Shown piece by piece: positions 25,177 to 34,097 of a DNA stretch of 64,000 nucleotides (positions are counted from its first letter, which is position 1; every line of letters starts with the position of its first letter). The DNA is from Halorhodospira abdelmalekii. GTDB lineage: Bacteria; Pseudomonadota; Gammaproteobacteria; Nitrococcales; Halorhodospiraceae. The stretch is taken from positions 57,345-121,344 of the forward strand of contig NZ_NRRN01000002.1 in NCBI RefSeq assembly GCF_016583625.1, written 5' to 3'. The notes below the pieces were generated by a model. It was given only the letters and a program-made list of their open reading frames with translations. It ran no database searches and had not been told where the DNA came from. A program made the translations under genes and the position numbers.

Positions 25177-27801
25177 TTAGAGGTTGGAACCGGCTGCACT
25201 GCGACCCGCCCCGGTCTCCTTTCCGGCCTCTCCCCCGGTCTCCTTGAGAAAGAGGCCGGGGCGCAGTGCGATCAGCGCTGGCAGGGCCAGCAGGGTGACC
25301 AGCGCCGAGGCGGCCATGATGCTGGCCAGGAAGGTGCCGACGGTGATGTACGGCACCAGCGGTGCGGCGAGCAGCGGCAGGAAGCCGACCGCAATGACGA
25401 TGGCGTTGCGCGAGATGGCGCAGGCTGGTTCACGATAGACTTGCTCCAGTGCTGTGCGCCACGATCCAGTCTCCTCCAGGGCCATACGCAGCCGCTGAAT
25501 GAAGTGGATGGCGAAATCGACCGACAGGCCGATGGAGAGCGATGAGAGCACCGCCACCGGCATATCGTAGTCCTTGCCGATCAACCCCATCACCCCGTAG
25601 ATGAAGGCGATCGTCACCGTCAGCGGCAGCATCGCCAGCAGCCCGAGGGTCAGCGAACGGAACAGCGCGATCATCATGATCAGCACCACTACGAAGGCAG
25701 AGAGCAGGGCGAAGAGCATGCCGTTGACCATCTCCCCCTGCCAGATCAGGTTGATGTAGGTCGCGCCCGCCCAGTCGAGCTCGACATTCTCGGGGGGCGG
25801 ATGATCGACCAGGTAGCGCTCCACGGCGGCGACGACCCGGCTCATATCTTGATTGTCGCCGCTTGGCAGCTGCAGCCAGAGGTTGGCCTCGGTGTAGTCT
25901 GGCGTGACGAAGCGCCACAGATCGTGCGGCCGGTGTGAGCCCTGGAAGCTTAGCAGCGCTTGCGAGACGCCGCCGGATCGCTCCGGGAGTCTAAAGTCGG
26001 CCGGATCACCGCTGATCAGCTCGCGGTTGACGGTCTTGACCAGATCGGCCAGTGACGACGACTTGCCGACCACCCCTTGCTCCTCAAGGTAGCGCTGCAG
26101 ATCGGCCATCCAGGCCAAGTAGCGCGGCTCTTGGAAGGCGCGGGTCTCGGTGCGGGCGGCCTCGACCGCATCGAGCAGCGCCTCCCAGTGCTCGGCTTGA
26201 TCGAGATCGACCTCGAAGAGCAGATCGTCGATCTCAATCGCCAACGCCTCCAGGCGATCGCCGAGCGGGCCCTCGCCACGGCTCTGTTCCCACAACTCCT
26301 CCCACTGCGGGGCGAGATCGTGTCCGGCCTCTGCAGCCTCAGCAACGATCTCATCGGTGGTGGTGCGAAGCTCTTCGGCCACCTCCTCAAGCCCGGTCCG
26401 CTGCAGTCGGATATAGGCCTCGTAGGTGCCGGCAAAGCGCTCGTTGAGGACGGCATCGGCGATGCGAATGTCGTGACTCGCCTTGAACCAGCGGGTCGGG
26501 TTGTCGTTAATCTGGATCTGGTTAATGCCGAAGGCCGCAACAGCGACCAGGAGCACCAGCGCGCTGACGATCCAGCCCCGCCGGCGGACGGCGAACCGAC
26601 CGGTCGCCCCCAGCGCGGTACACATCTTCGAGCTCTGTTCGCTCGCCTGATCTTGGCGGACGCGGGCTGCCATCCGATCGAGGTTACGGCGCGACAGAGA
26701 GCCGACGTAGGCCGGTATGAAGGTCAGGGTGAGCAGTAGCGCCAGCAAGACGCCGAAGGAGATAAAGGCGCCGAAGACCTGCACCGGCGGAATCGGGGTG
26801 AAGATCAGCGAGGCGAAGCCGACGCCGGTCGTCAACCCGGTAAAGAGCACCGGCTTATAGAGGCGTTGCATCACCTCACCCATGACAGCACGCGGATCGT
26901 CGCCGGGGCGGTAGCGGTCGGCGAAGTTCGACAGCACGTGGACCGAGGCCACGACCGCGATCGGCATCAGGAAGATGGGGATCATCGAGCTCATGATGTG
27001 GACCGTAAAGCCGGTCCCGATGAGCAGCCCCATGGTCGAGATCACGACCGTCATCGCCAGCAGCATGGGGGCGATGACCAGCGCGATGTTGCGGAAGAAG
27101 TAGAGCATCACCAGGAAGATGATCAGCCCAGCCAAGGGGGCCGAGACGGCCATCTGCTGGAACATCTCGACCCCGAAGGTGTCCTGGGCGACCGGCTGAC
27201 CGGTGATGTGCAGCTCGTCAGTGACGCCGATCTCGGCCGCCGCCGCGCGGATCTCACCGGCGATGCGGTGGCTGTAGTCCTTGCTGGCGATCGGTACGAA
27301 GATACCGGCTGCGGTGCCGTCCTCAGAGGCGAGGGTGCCTTGATACATCGGGAGGCGTTCGACGGCGGCGCGAATCCGGTCGGCCTCTTCCTGGCTCTGC
27401 GGCGGGGCGCCGATCAGCCAGTCGTAGTCGATCGTCCCGGGGGCCGATTGCTCGACGTTATCGACCGCCGCCATGGCGAGTAGATCGCGGGCGATGACGC
27501 CGTCGATCTGTTCGATGGCGCGTGTTAAGTGGTAGTGGTCGGCGAGGGAGTCCGGGTTAAAGATTCCGTCAGGGTGGTCGCGGTTGACCTGGCCGACGAC
27601 GACCATCTCGTTGAGATTGAACTGCTCCCGGATCTCGTTGTGGAGCACCCGATCGGCTTGATCGGCCGGCAGCATGTTTTCCGGGTCGGTATCGATCTGG
27701 ATGCGCGGGATCAGCGCTCCGAGCGCCACCACCAACAGCAGCATGGCGGCGAAGATCGAGCGGCGATGATCGATGCACCAGAGTGCAAGCGGTCCCCCCA
27801 T
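25177..27801 (-). CDS. RND/MMPL-family exporter
   Basis: An 874-residue inner-membrane transporter with duplicated five-helix MMPL/SSD-like domains. The first block runs about residues 210-370 (FLVMLYFFRNIALVIAPMLL, VHIMSSMIPIFLMPIAVVASVHVLSNF, FTGLTTGVGFASLIF) and the second about 690-850 (FALLSAFVVVLIMMIALFRSL, LSSLSIGLSVDFAIHFIQRLR). Two large periplasmic loops contain a long coiled-coil-like insertion (about residues 460-600). It is the promoter-proximal gene of a three-gene cassette with the LolA-like and barrel proteins. Substrate unknown; hydrophobic lipids or hopanoid-like molecules are typical for this class. A possible operator lies upstream at 27827-27848. Confidence 0.88.
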   Translation of the reverse strand: MGGPLALWCIDHRRSIFAAMLLLVVALGALIPRIQIDTDPENMLPADQADRVLHNEIREQFNLNEMVVVGQVNRDHPDGIFNPDSLADHYHLTRAIEQIDGVIARDLLAMAAVDNVEQSAPGTIDYDWLIGAPPQSQEEADRIRAAVERLPMYQGTLASEDGTAAGIFVPIASKDYSHRIAGEIRAAAAEIGVTDELHITGQPVAQDTFGVEMFQQMAVSAPLAGLIIFLVMLYFFRNIALVIAPMLLAMTVVISTMGLLIGTGFTVHIMSSMIPIFLMPIAVVASVHVLSNFADRYRPGDDPRAVMGEVMQRLYKPVLFTGLTTGVGFASLIFTPIPPVQVFGAFISFGVLLALLLTLTFIPAYVGSLSRRNLDRMAARVRQDQASEQSSKMCTALGATGRFAVRRRGWIVSALVLLVAVAAFGINQIQINDNPTRWFKASHDIRIADAVLNERFAGTYEAYIRLQRTGLEEVAEELRTTTDEIVAEAAEAGHDLAPQWEELWEQSRGEGPLGDRLEALAIEIDDLLFEVDLDQAEHWEALLDAVEAARTETRAFQEPRYLAWMADLQRYLEEQGVVGKSSSLADLVKTVNRELISGDPADFRLPERSGGVSQALLSFQGSHRPHDLWRFVTPDYTEANLWLQLPSGDNQDMSRVVAAVERYLVDHPPPENVELDWAGATYINLIWQGEMVNGMLFALLSAFVVVLIMMIALFRSLTLGLLAMLPLTVTIAFIYGVMGLIGKDYDMPVAVLSSLSIGLSVDFAIHFIQRLRMALEETGSWRTALEQVYREPACAISRNAIVIAVGFLPLLAAPLVPYITVGTFLASIMAASALVTLLALPALIALRPGLFLKETGGEAGKETGAGRSAAGSNL

Positions 27802-27826
27802 GAGGTGTTCCCCTTTGTCTGGACAT

Positions 27827-27848
27827 TGTATTCAATTGTAATGATACA
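27827..27848. promoter_or_regulatory. Inverted repeat upstream of the RND cassette
   Basis: TGTAT and ATACA bracket a 12-base AT-rich centre (TGTATTCAATTGTAATGATACA spans the site), about 26 bases before the exporter start. Dyads of this size are typical TetR-family operators before efflux genes. No regulator gene adjoins. Confidence 0.45.
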
Positions 27849-28008
27849 TCATGGCGGGCGTTTGGCAAGTGCTCGCGTGCAATGATCAGAGGACTCCCGC
27901 TGCGCGCGTGTAACGCTTGGGCTGAGCGCTGCTTTCCGGTAGCATCCCGTCCCAACGCTTCCCCCTCTCTGTGAATCCGCTAATCCGCGAATCTGCGAAG
28001 GAAGACAT

Positions 28009-28578
28009 ATGGCCAGTTATAGCACCAACGAGTTTAAGGGCGGGCTGAAATTGATGCTCGACGGTGATCCCTACTCGATCATCGAGAACGAGTTTGTGAA
28101 ACCGGGCAAGGGACAGGCCTTCAATCGCGTCAAGCTGCGCAACCTTAAGACCAACCGCGTCGTCGAAAAGACCTTTAAGTCGGGGGAGAGTGTCGAGGCC
28201 GCTGACGTGGTCGAGACCGATCTACAGTATCTCTACAACGACGGCGAGTTCTGGTACTTCATGGACCCGACCACCTTCGAGCAGAAGGCCGCTCCACAGC
28301 GCGCCGTCGGCGATGCAGCCAATTGGATCAAGGAGCAGGATGTCTGTACCGTAGTGCTGTGGAATGACGAACCGTTGCAGGTCGAGGCGCCGAACTTTGC
28401 CGATCTGAAGGTGGTGGAGACCGACCCTGGAGTGCGCGGCGATACCAGCGGCGGCGGCAGTAAGCCGGCGAAGCTGGAGACCGGGGCGACGGTGCGGGTG
28501 CCGCTCTTTATCGAGGAGGGTGAGGTGCTGCGCATCGACACCCGCAAGGGCGAGTACGTCAGCCGCTCTAAGGAGTGA
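28009..28578 (+). CDS. efp: Elongation factor P
   Basis: Translation factor that rescues ribosomes stalled at polyproline. The full-length 189-residue protein starts [20 protein letters not shown]. The modified lysine is in [12 protein letters not shown] (about Lys34), the form decorated with beta-lysine by EpmA, whose gene follows. KV-type domain boundaries and the C-terminal [28 protein letters not shown] are standard. Separated from epmA by about 107 bases, so probably co-expressed. Proline-rich repeats in neighbouring genes (a GP repeat at 57177) are the kind of sequence that needs EF-P. Confidence 0.97.
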   Translation: MASYSTNEFKGGLKLMLDGDPYSIIENEFVKPGKGQAFNRVKLRNLKTNRVVEKTFKSGESVEAADVVETDLQYLYNDGEFWYFMDPTTFEQKAAPQRAVGDAANWIKEQDVCTVVLWNDEPLQVEAPNFADLKVVETDPGVRGDTSGGGSKPAKLETGATVRVPLFIEEGEVLRIDTRKGEYVSRSKE

Positions 28579-28685
28579 GGGTGCGGTGCGTCTGTGCCCG
28601 AGCGGTTTGCAGCTGTGCTATTCGCACCGTTTGTACCCACGGATGCAGGGCTCCCTGAGGGCGTTGCGTGCCGTGCTGTGACGAG

Positions 28686-29843
28686 ATGACGCTACACCAG
28701 CGCCTCTCGCAGCGTGCCCAGCTCTTAGCCGAACTGCGCGCCTTCTTTGCCGCCCGCGGCGTCATCGAGGTGCAGCCGAGCGGTCTTGGCCGAGCGGCGT
28801 CGATGGACCCCGGGTTATCGAGCTTGGCGGTCCCGGAGGCTGGTCCCAGCGGTGAGGTGCGCTATCTGCAGACCTCCCCGGAGTCGGCCATGAAACAGTG
28901 GCTGGCGGCCGGCAGCGGCGATCTCTACTACCTCGGCCCGGCGTGGCGAGGTGGTGAGTTTGGGCGCTGGCACGCCGCCGAGTTCACCCTGCTCGAGTGG
29001 TATCGCATCGGCTGGGATCACCGCGACTTGATGGGCGAGGTTGCTGAGCTGGTGCGGGAGGTCGCGGCGCGGTTGGCAGCATCGTCGCTACCGGCACCGT
29101 CGCTACCTGAGGCGGCCCTACCGGCAGCGACATTGGCCCGCTATCCGGTCGAGCACTTGACCTATCGCCAAGCCTTCGTGGAGTATGCCGGTGTCGATCC
29201 GCTCGCGGCGACACCGGAGGCGCTCGATTCGGCGCTGCAGCGCCACGGTGTTGAGCTCTTTGGTGTCGAGGGCTCTCTTGACTCTCCTGGCGCAGCGGAA
29301 GGCGTCGCGGCAGGCACTGGTGGTGTGGGCGGCGATCTACCTGGGCGTGATGCCGACGAACAGGCGCAGCGACAGCGCGATGAGCGCCTCGATCTGCTGC
29401 TCTCCCATGTCGTGGCTCCGCAGCTTGGCCGCGGCGCCTTGACCTTTGTCGAGGCATTTCCGGCCAGCCAGGCCGCTCTGGCACGCTTGGAGCCCGGTGC
29501 GGAGACAAACGAAGAGACAGGCGCCAGCACCGCCGGTTGTGCCGCACCGTCGGCGACCGCCCGGCGCTTTGAACTCTTCATCGATGGGCTGGAGATCGCC
29601 AACGGCTACCATGAGTTGACTGATGCCGGCGCGCAGCGCGAACGTTTTAGCCGCGAGCAAGCGTGGCGTCGGGCCTCTGGTCTGCCGGTCTATCCGCTTG
29701 ATGAGGCGCTGCTGAGTGCGCTTGAAGAGCGGGGGCTCCCCGACTGTGCGGGGGTTGCTCTGGGGGTCGATCGGCTCCTAGCGCAGCTGATTGGGGTCGA
29801 CTCCGTTGCTGAGGCGCGAGGGGAGGGGGGCGGCGATGGCTGA
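28686..29843 (+). CDS. epmA: EF-P--(R)-beta-lysine ligase
   Basis: Class II lysyl-tRNA synthetase-like enzyme that attaches beta-lysine to EF-P. I start at ATG 28686 (MTLHQRLSQRAQLLAELRAF), since the GTG at 28668 adds only six residues. Synthetase motifs are seen: FFAARGVIEVQPSGL, YLQTSPESAMKQWLAAGSGDLYYLGPAWRGGEFGRWHAAEFTLLEWYR (motif 2), and GVALGVDRLLAQLIG (motif 3). Low-complexity insertions (SSLPAPSLPEAALPAATL and the GVEGSLDSPGAAEGVAAGTGG region) make it longer (385 residues) than E. coli EpmA (325). Its stop overlaps the diguanylate cyclase start by 8 bases. Confidence 0.95.
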   Translation: MTLHQRLSQRAQLLAELRAFFAARGVIEVQPSGLGRAASMDPGLSSLAVPEAGPSGEVRYLQTSPESAMKQWLAAGSGDLYYLGPAWRGGEFGRWHAAEFTLLEWYRIGWDHRDLMGEVAELVREVAARLAASSLPAPSLPEAALPAATLARYPVEHLTYRQAFVEYAGVDPLAATPEALDSALQRHGVELFGVEGSLDSPGAAEGVAAGTGGVGGDLPGRDADEQAQRQRDERLDLLLSHVVAPQLGRGALTFVEAFPASQAALARLEPGAETNEETGASTAGCAAPSATARRFELFIDGLEIANGYHELTDAGAQRERFSREQAWRRASGLPVYPLDEALLSALEERGLPDCAGVALGVDRLLAQLIGVDSVAEARGEGGGDG

Positions 29844-30999
29844 GCGGGACGGCGTGCTGGATCGTGATGGGGTGTTGGGCTCGCTCAATCAATTGAAGCG
29901 GGGGGTCTACTGTCTCGCGCTCTTTGTCGGCAGTCTGGTGCTCTTCTCCAGTTGGTGGATGCGCGAGCCCGATGATCTCTTTATCCAGTTCGTCTATCCG
30001 GTCTTTATCCTCCTCTTTCTGCTCTTCTGTGGGGTGCTCTGCTACCAGCGCACCTTGACCCAGAGATTCGAACGACTGCTTCTGATCAGCGCCGGCGCCT
30101 TGGTCTTCAGCCGACTGATTTGGCACCTGCACTTTGCTGGCCCGATTGAGGAGCACCTGCTGGTCTTAACCGGTGGCCACTTCTGGTCGGTTGCCGTATT
30201 GCTCTTGGCTGCCTATGTGGTCCTTGAGCAGTGGCGCGGTGTGATCGCCGGGCTACTCATCATCTTCGCCAGTGCCGTTGTTACCGCGAGCGGGATCTGG
30301 GGGGAAGTGCGCAGCGGCGCTGTCAGCGGCGAGACACTGGTCTACTTGCTGCGGGTTCATCTCTTTTTGGTCATCATTCTGGCGTTGGCGGCAACGGCTG
30401 CCACTATGCGCGATAAGTTGCAGAGCGCACTGTTGCGCGCGGAACTGCTTCACTACTGGGCTAAGACTGACTCTTTGACCGGTATTGGCAACCGCCGTGC
30501 CGCCGATGCGCTGCTCGCTCAGGCCGATTCGCTCCTTAAGCGTTACGGACGGCCCTTTAGTCTGCTGCTACTCGATATCGATCACTTTAAGCGAGTCAAC
30601 GATCGCCACGGCCACGCCGTCGGCGATCAGGTCATTGTCGAGATCGCGCGCCGGTTGAGTGAGACGGTGCGGGCGACCGACTCCGTCACCCGCTGGGGTG
30701 GCGAGGAGTTTTTAATTATCGCTCAGGAGAGTGCGCTTGCTGAGGCGTATGCGCTGGCTGAGCGCTGCCGCGCGGGGCTGGCTGCAGAGCCGATGTGCGG
30801 GGTTGAGGTGACGGCGACCTTCGGTGTGACCGAGGTCGGTGCCGACGAGACGGTCGACGCCGCTCTGGTGCGCGCCGATAGTCTGCTCTACGCCGGCAAG
30901 GCGGCCGGCCGCAACCGTGTCATGGCCGATGCCCAGACCGAAGGCAGCTCCACCACCGTCCCCACCACCGTTACGAGCGCTGCTTCTTCAGAGCCGTAG
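29836..30999 (+). CDS. Membrane diguanylate cyclase (GGDEF)
   Basis: A 387-residue protein, start ATG 29836 with GAGGGGGG upstream. Five or six membrane helices occupy residues about 20-200 (VYCLALFVGSLVLFSSWWM, FIQFVYPVFILLFLLFCGVL, VAVLLLAAYVVL, IAGLLIIFASAVVTASGIW, LFLVIILALAATAA). The cytoplasmic GGDEF domain follows: DSLTGIGNRRAADALL, LLLLDIDHFKRVNDRHGHAVGD and the active site RWGGEEF (GGEEF, active form). RATD five residues upstream is the product-inhibition I-site. It should make c-di-GMP. Coupled to epmA by an 8-base overlap, and its end overlaps the convergent aldehyde dehydrogenase gene by 29 bases. Confidence 0.93.
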   Translation: MAERDGVLDRDGVLGSLNQLKRGVYCLALFVGSLVLFSSWWMREPDDLFIQFVYPVFILLFLLFCGVLCYQRTLTQRFERLLLISAGALVFSRLIWHLHFAGPIEEHLLVLTGGHFWSVAVLLLAAYVVLEQWRGVIAGLLIIFASAVVTASGIWGEVRSGAVSGETLVYLLRVHLFLVIILALAATAATMRDKLQSALLRAELLHYWAKTDSLTGIGNRRAADALLAQADSLLKRYGRPFSLLLLDIDHFKRVNDRHGHAVGDQVIVEIARRLSETVRATDSVTRWGGEEFLIIAQESALAEAYALAERCRAGLAAEPMCGVEVTATFGVTEVGADETVDAALVRADSLLYAGKAAGRNRVMADAQTEGSSTTVPTTVTSAASSEP

Positions 31000-32440
31000 G
31001 CACCGTCTGCGTCTCGATAAACTCGAACAGCCCCTCTAGGCCGCCCTCGCGCCCGAAGCCGGAGTGCTTCATGCCGCCGAAGGGCGCCTCCGGAGTCGGC
31101 CCGCTGCCGGTGTTGTAGCCGACGTGCGGGAACTGCAGCCGCGGGATGAAGCGCTCGGCCCGCGCGCCGTCGGCAGTAAAGAGGTAGGCAGCCAGGCCGA
31201 ACTCGGTATCGTTCGCCAGCGTGAGCGCCTGCGACTCATCGCTGAAAGCAGTCATCGGCACCAGTGGGCCGAAGGTCTCCTCCTGCCAGCACGCCATCTG
31301 CGGCGTGACCCCGCGGATGACGGTCGGCGGGAAGTAGGCGCCGTAGTCGCGCTCCAGTGCGCCGGGGTCGTCGCCGAGCACACTGACCGCCCCCCGCTCA
31401 ATGGCATCGAGGTAGTGACGGCGCACCTTATCGTAGCCGCTGCGATCGATCAGCGGGCCGATGTCGACCCCAGGCTCCATGCCGTTGCCGACGGTCAGCT
31501 GCCGAGCACGCTCGGCGACGCGCTCAGCGAATGGCTCCATCACCGACGCCTCGACCAGGATGCGGTTGGCGCAGACGCAGGTCTGTCCGCCGCCCCGGAA
31601 CTTGTTGGCGATCAGCTGTTCGGCGGCGTGCTCTAGGTCAGCATCGGCGAAGACGATAAACGGGGCGTTGCCGCCCAACTCAAGGGCGAGTCGCTTGACC
31701 CCGTCCGCGCTGCCGCGGATGAGCGCTTGGCCGATGCCGGTCGAGCCGGTGAAGCTGATCACGCGGATATGCGGGTCGCTCAGCAGGGCATCACCGATCG
31801 GTCCGGCAGCGCCGGTGACCAAGTTCACCATGCCGGACGGCAGATCGAGTTCGCGATCGAGCAGGGTCAGCAGGGCGATGAGGGTCAGCGGCGTCTTGGC
31901 CGAGGGTTTGATCACCGCCGGCGCCCCGGCGGCGAGTGAGGCCGAGAGCTTCTTAGCGATCATGCCGATCGGGAAGTTCCACGGCGTGACCAAGGCGACC
32001 GCCCCGGCCGGGCGCTGATAGATCGTCCAGCTGCAGTCGCGCGGCTGCTCCTCTAAGGTGCGTGGGGCCAACGCCTCGATATGGCGGGCGGCGTAGGCGA
32101 AAAAGCCGGCGGCGTAGAGCGCCTCACCGCTGCCCTCGGCGTGCGGTTTGCCGTGCTCCAGGGTGAGAATCCGCCCGATCTCCTCGCGGTGCTGCTCCAA
32201 GGCTGCTGCGATCGCCTCAAGCCAGCGCCGGCGGGTGGCCAGATCACTCTCATGCTCGAGCGCTGCGGCCGCCGCAGCCGCTGCCCGGGTCGTCTCCGCC
32301 GGACCCATGGCGGGCACCTCGGCCAGCACCTCGCCGGTCGCCGGGTTGGTGACCTGGAAGGTGGTGGCGTCGTCGGCGCCCTGCCAGGCACCGTCGATAT
32401 ACCCTTTGACCTCGGGAAGGAGGGGGGAGTTGAGCGTCAT
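30971..32440 (-). CDS. gabD: NAD(P)+ aldehyde dehydrogenase, succinate-semialdehyde type
   Basis: A 489-residue ALDH from ATG 32440 (MTLNSPLLPEVKGYIDGAWQ); the frame's longer opening to 32650 lies inside the amidase gene. Catalytic residues are visible: VTPWNFPIGMIAKKLSASLAAG (oxyanion Asn), FTGSTGIGQALI (cofactor), LELGGNAPFIVF (general base Glu) and GGQTCVCANRILV (nucleophilic Cys). The family is closest to GabD-like succinate-semialdehyde dehydrogenases; the CVC motif is typical. It starts 4 bases inside the end of the amidase gene (ATGA), so the two are coupled. Substrate is inferred. Confidence 0.88.
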   Translation of the reverse strand: MTLNSPLLPEVKGYIDGAWQGADDATTFQVTNPATGEVLAEVPAMGPAETTRAAAAAAAALEHESDLATRRRWLEAIAAALEQHREEIGRILTLEHGKPHAEGSGEALYAAGFFAYAARHIEALAPRTLEEQPRDCSWTIYQRPAGAVALVTPWNFPIGMIAKKLSASLAAGAPAVIKPSAKTPLTLIALLTLLDRELDLPSGMVNLVTGAAGPIGDALLSDPHIRVISFTGSTGIGQALIRGSADGVKRLALELGGNAPFIVFADADLEHAAEQLIANKFRGGGQTCVCANRILVEASVMEPFAERVAERARQLTVGNGMEPGVDIGPLIDRSGYDKVRRHYLDAIERGAVSVLGDDPGALERDYGAYFPPTVIRGVTPQMACWQEETFGPLVPMTAFSDESQALTLANDTEFGLAAYLFTADGARAERFIPRLQFPHVGYNTGSGPTPEAPFGGMKHSGFGREGGLEGLFEFIETQTVPTALKKQRS

Positions 32441-34002
32441 AGCGGCCTCCGATCCGTCAGTGGTGCAGCTTGTTGATAGGTGTGCGCAGCGCGCAAGACC
32501 AGCCCGTCGGCGTGGCGCGGGCCGACGATCTGCAGCCCGATCGGCAGTCCGGCCGCGGTAAAGCCGCACGGTACCGAGCAGGCTGGCTGACCGGTCATGT
32601 TGAACGGGTAGGTAAAGGGGGTCCAGCTCGGCCAGCGCGGGTCGGACCACCCCTCCGGCACCTCCAGTCCGGCGCCAAAGGCAGGAATCGGCAGCGCCGG
32701 GGTCACGAGCAGATCGTAGCGCTGATGGAAGCGGCTCATCTGCTCATTGAGTGCGGCCCGCTCGTTCATCGCCTGCAGGTAGTCGAGCATGGAGCGCTCG
32801 CGCACGCTTGCTACGGCCTCAATCAAGGCCGGGTCCATCTCGGAGTGTTGTGCCTCGGGGATGGTGCGCAGGGCGTTCGCCGCACCGCCGAAGAAGAGCA
32901 GGTCGAAGGCCTCGCGGGGGTCGCTGAAGCCGGGGTCGACCTCGTCGACGACGGCCCCGAGCGCTTCGAGCGTGCGGGCGGCCGCGGCGACCGCAGCGGC
33001 GATCTCCGGATCGACATCGACGTAGCCGAGCCTGGGGCTAAAGGCGATGTGCAGACCACGGATACCGCCCTCAATCGCGGCGAGATAGTCTTGCTGCGTC
33101 GGCGGCAGGGTAGGATCGCGCGGATCGCTCTCGGCAAGGACGTTCATCAGCAGCGCGGCGTCTTCGACCGTCCAGGTCATCGGCCCGGGGTGGGCGAGGG
33201 TGCCGAACGGGCTCGCCGGCCAGATCGGGATGCGTCCCTGGGTCGGCTTATGGCCGACGATGCCGGAGAAGCCGGCGGGGATGCGGATCGAGCCGCCGGC
33301 ATCGGTGCCGAGGGCCAGCGGCCCCATGCCGAGGGCGACCGAGGCGGCGCTGCCGCCGCTTGAGCCGCCGGCGGTCTTGCTTGTGTCGAAGGGGTTTCTG
33401 GTGACGCCGTAGCAGGGGCAGTCGGTGACCCCTTTCCAGCCGAGTTCCGGGGTGGTCGTCTTGCCCAGCGGCACAAAGCCGTGGCGGCGCAGTGCTGCGA
33501 CCGCGGGGGCGTCGAGCTCCCACGGTCCGCGCGGATCGACCGTCTTCGAGCCTTTAAGATTCGGCCACCCGCGGGTGAGAAAGACGTCTTTGATGGCGAT
33601 CGGCACGCCGTCCAACAGCCCCATCGGCTGCCCGTAGTGGTAGCGCTGTTCGCTGGCGTAGGCAGCGACTAGAGTCGCTTCCTCGTCGACGAGGCAAAAG
33701 GCGTTGACTCGGTCGTTGTAGCGCTCGATGCGGCTCAGGGCGGCCTCGGCGGCATCGACCGGCGAGAGGGAGCCGTCGCGGAAACAGCGCAGCAGCATCG
33801 TCGCGCTCATATTGGCGATCGCATCGATTGCATCGGACCCACCGCACGAGCAGCCGCAGCCGCCTTCTTCGCCGGCGATCTCGGGGGCCTCGTCGGCCGC
33901 TGCGGTCACGCGGTCGGTGGCAGCGCTCTCAGCGGCGGCTTGGGTGGCCGATTTGCGGCAGCACTTTTTGTCCTTTTTACTCTTTTTGCTCTTTTGGCTC
34001 AT
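32437..34002 (-). CDS. Amidase-signature hydrolase with Lys/Cys-rich N-terminus
   Basis: A 521-residue amidase. The Ser-cisSer-Lys triad is complete: Lys in GVPIAIKDVFLTRG, cis-Ser in KTAGGSSGGSAASVALG and nucleophile in GTDAGGSIRIPAGFSGIVGHKPT. It should hydrolyse an amide, such as an aliphatic or aryl amide or an amidated intermediate of the local pathway. Oddly, the first 60 residues form an extension: a lysine run followed by CC (MSQKSKKSKKDKKCCRKS), an Ala/Glu-rich linker, then GGCGCSCGG just before the conserved domain. Five cysteines there could bind metal. The gene overlaps the downstream dehydrogenase by 4 bases. Confidence 0.88.
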   Translation of the reverse strand: MSQKSKKSKKDKKCCRKSATQAAAESAATDRVTAAADEAPEIAGEEGGCGCSCGGSDAIDAIANMSATMLLRCFRDGSLSPVDAAEAALSRIERYNDRVNAFCLVDEEATLVAAYASEQRYHYGQPMGLLDGVPIAIKDVFLTRGWPNLKGSKTVDPRGPWELDAPAVAALRRHGFVPLGKTTTPELGWKGVTDCPCYGVTRNPFDTSKTAGGSSGGSAASVALGMGPLALGTDAGGSIRIPAGFSGIVGHKPTQGRIPIWPASPFGTLAHPGPMTWTVEDAALLMNVLAESDPRDPTLPPTQQDYLAAIEGGIRGLHIAFSPRLGYVDVDPEIAAAVAAAARTLEALGAVVDEVDPGFSDPREAFDLLFFGGAANALRTIPEAQHSEMDPALIEAVASVRERSMLDYLQAMNERAALNEQMSRFHQRYDLLVTPALPIPAFGAGLEVPEGWSDPRWPSWTPFTYPFNMTGQPACSVPCGFTAAGLPIGLQIVGPRHADGLVLRAAHTYQQAAPLTDRRPL

Positions 34003-34097
34003 GGGTCGTGTTGGTCCGTGCGGTTAATCAGCTGAAAAAAGTGGTACAAGCAGGCCTGAAGAGGTCCAAATGAGTGGTCTCGAGTGGTGCGATCGGC

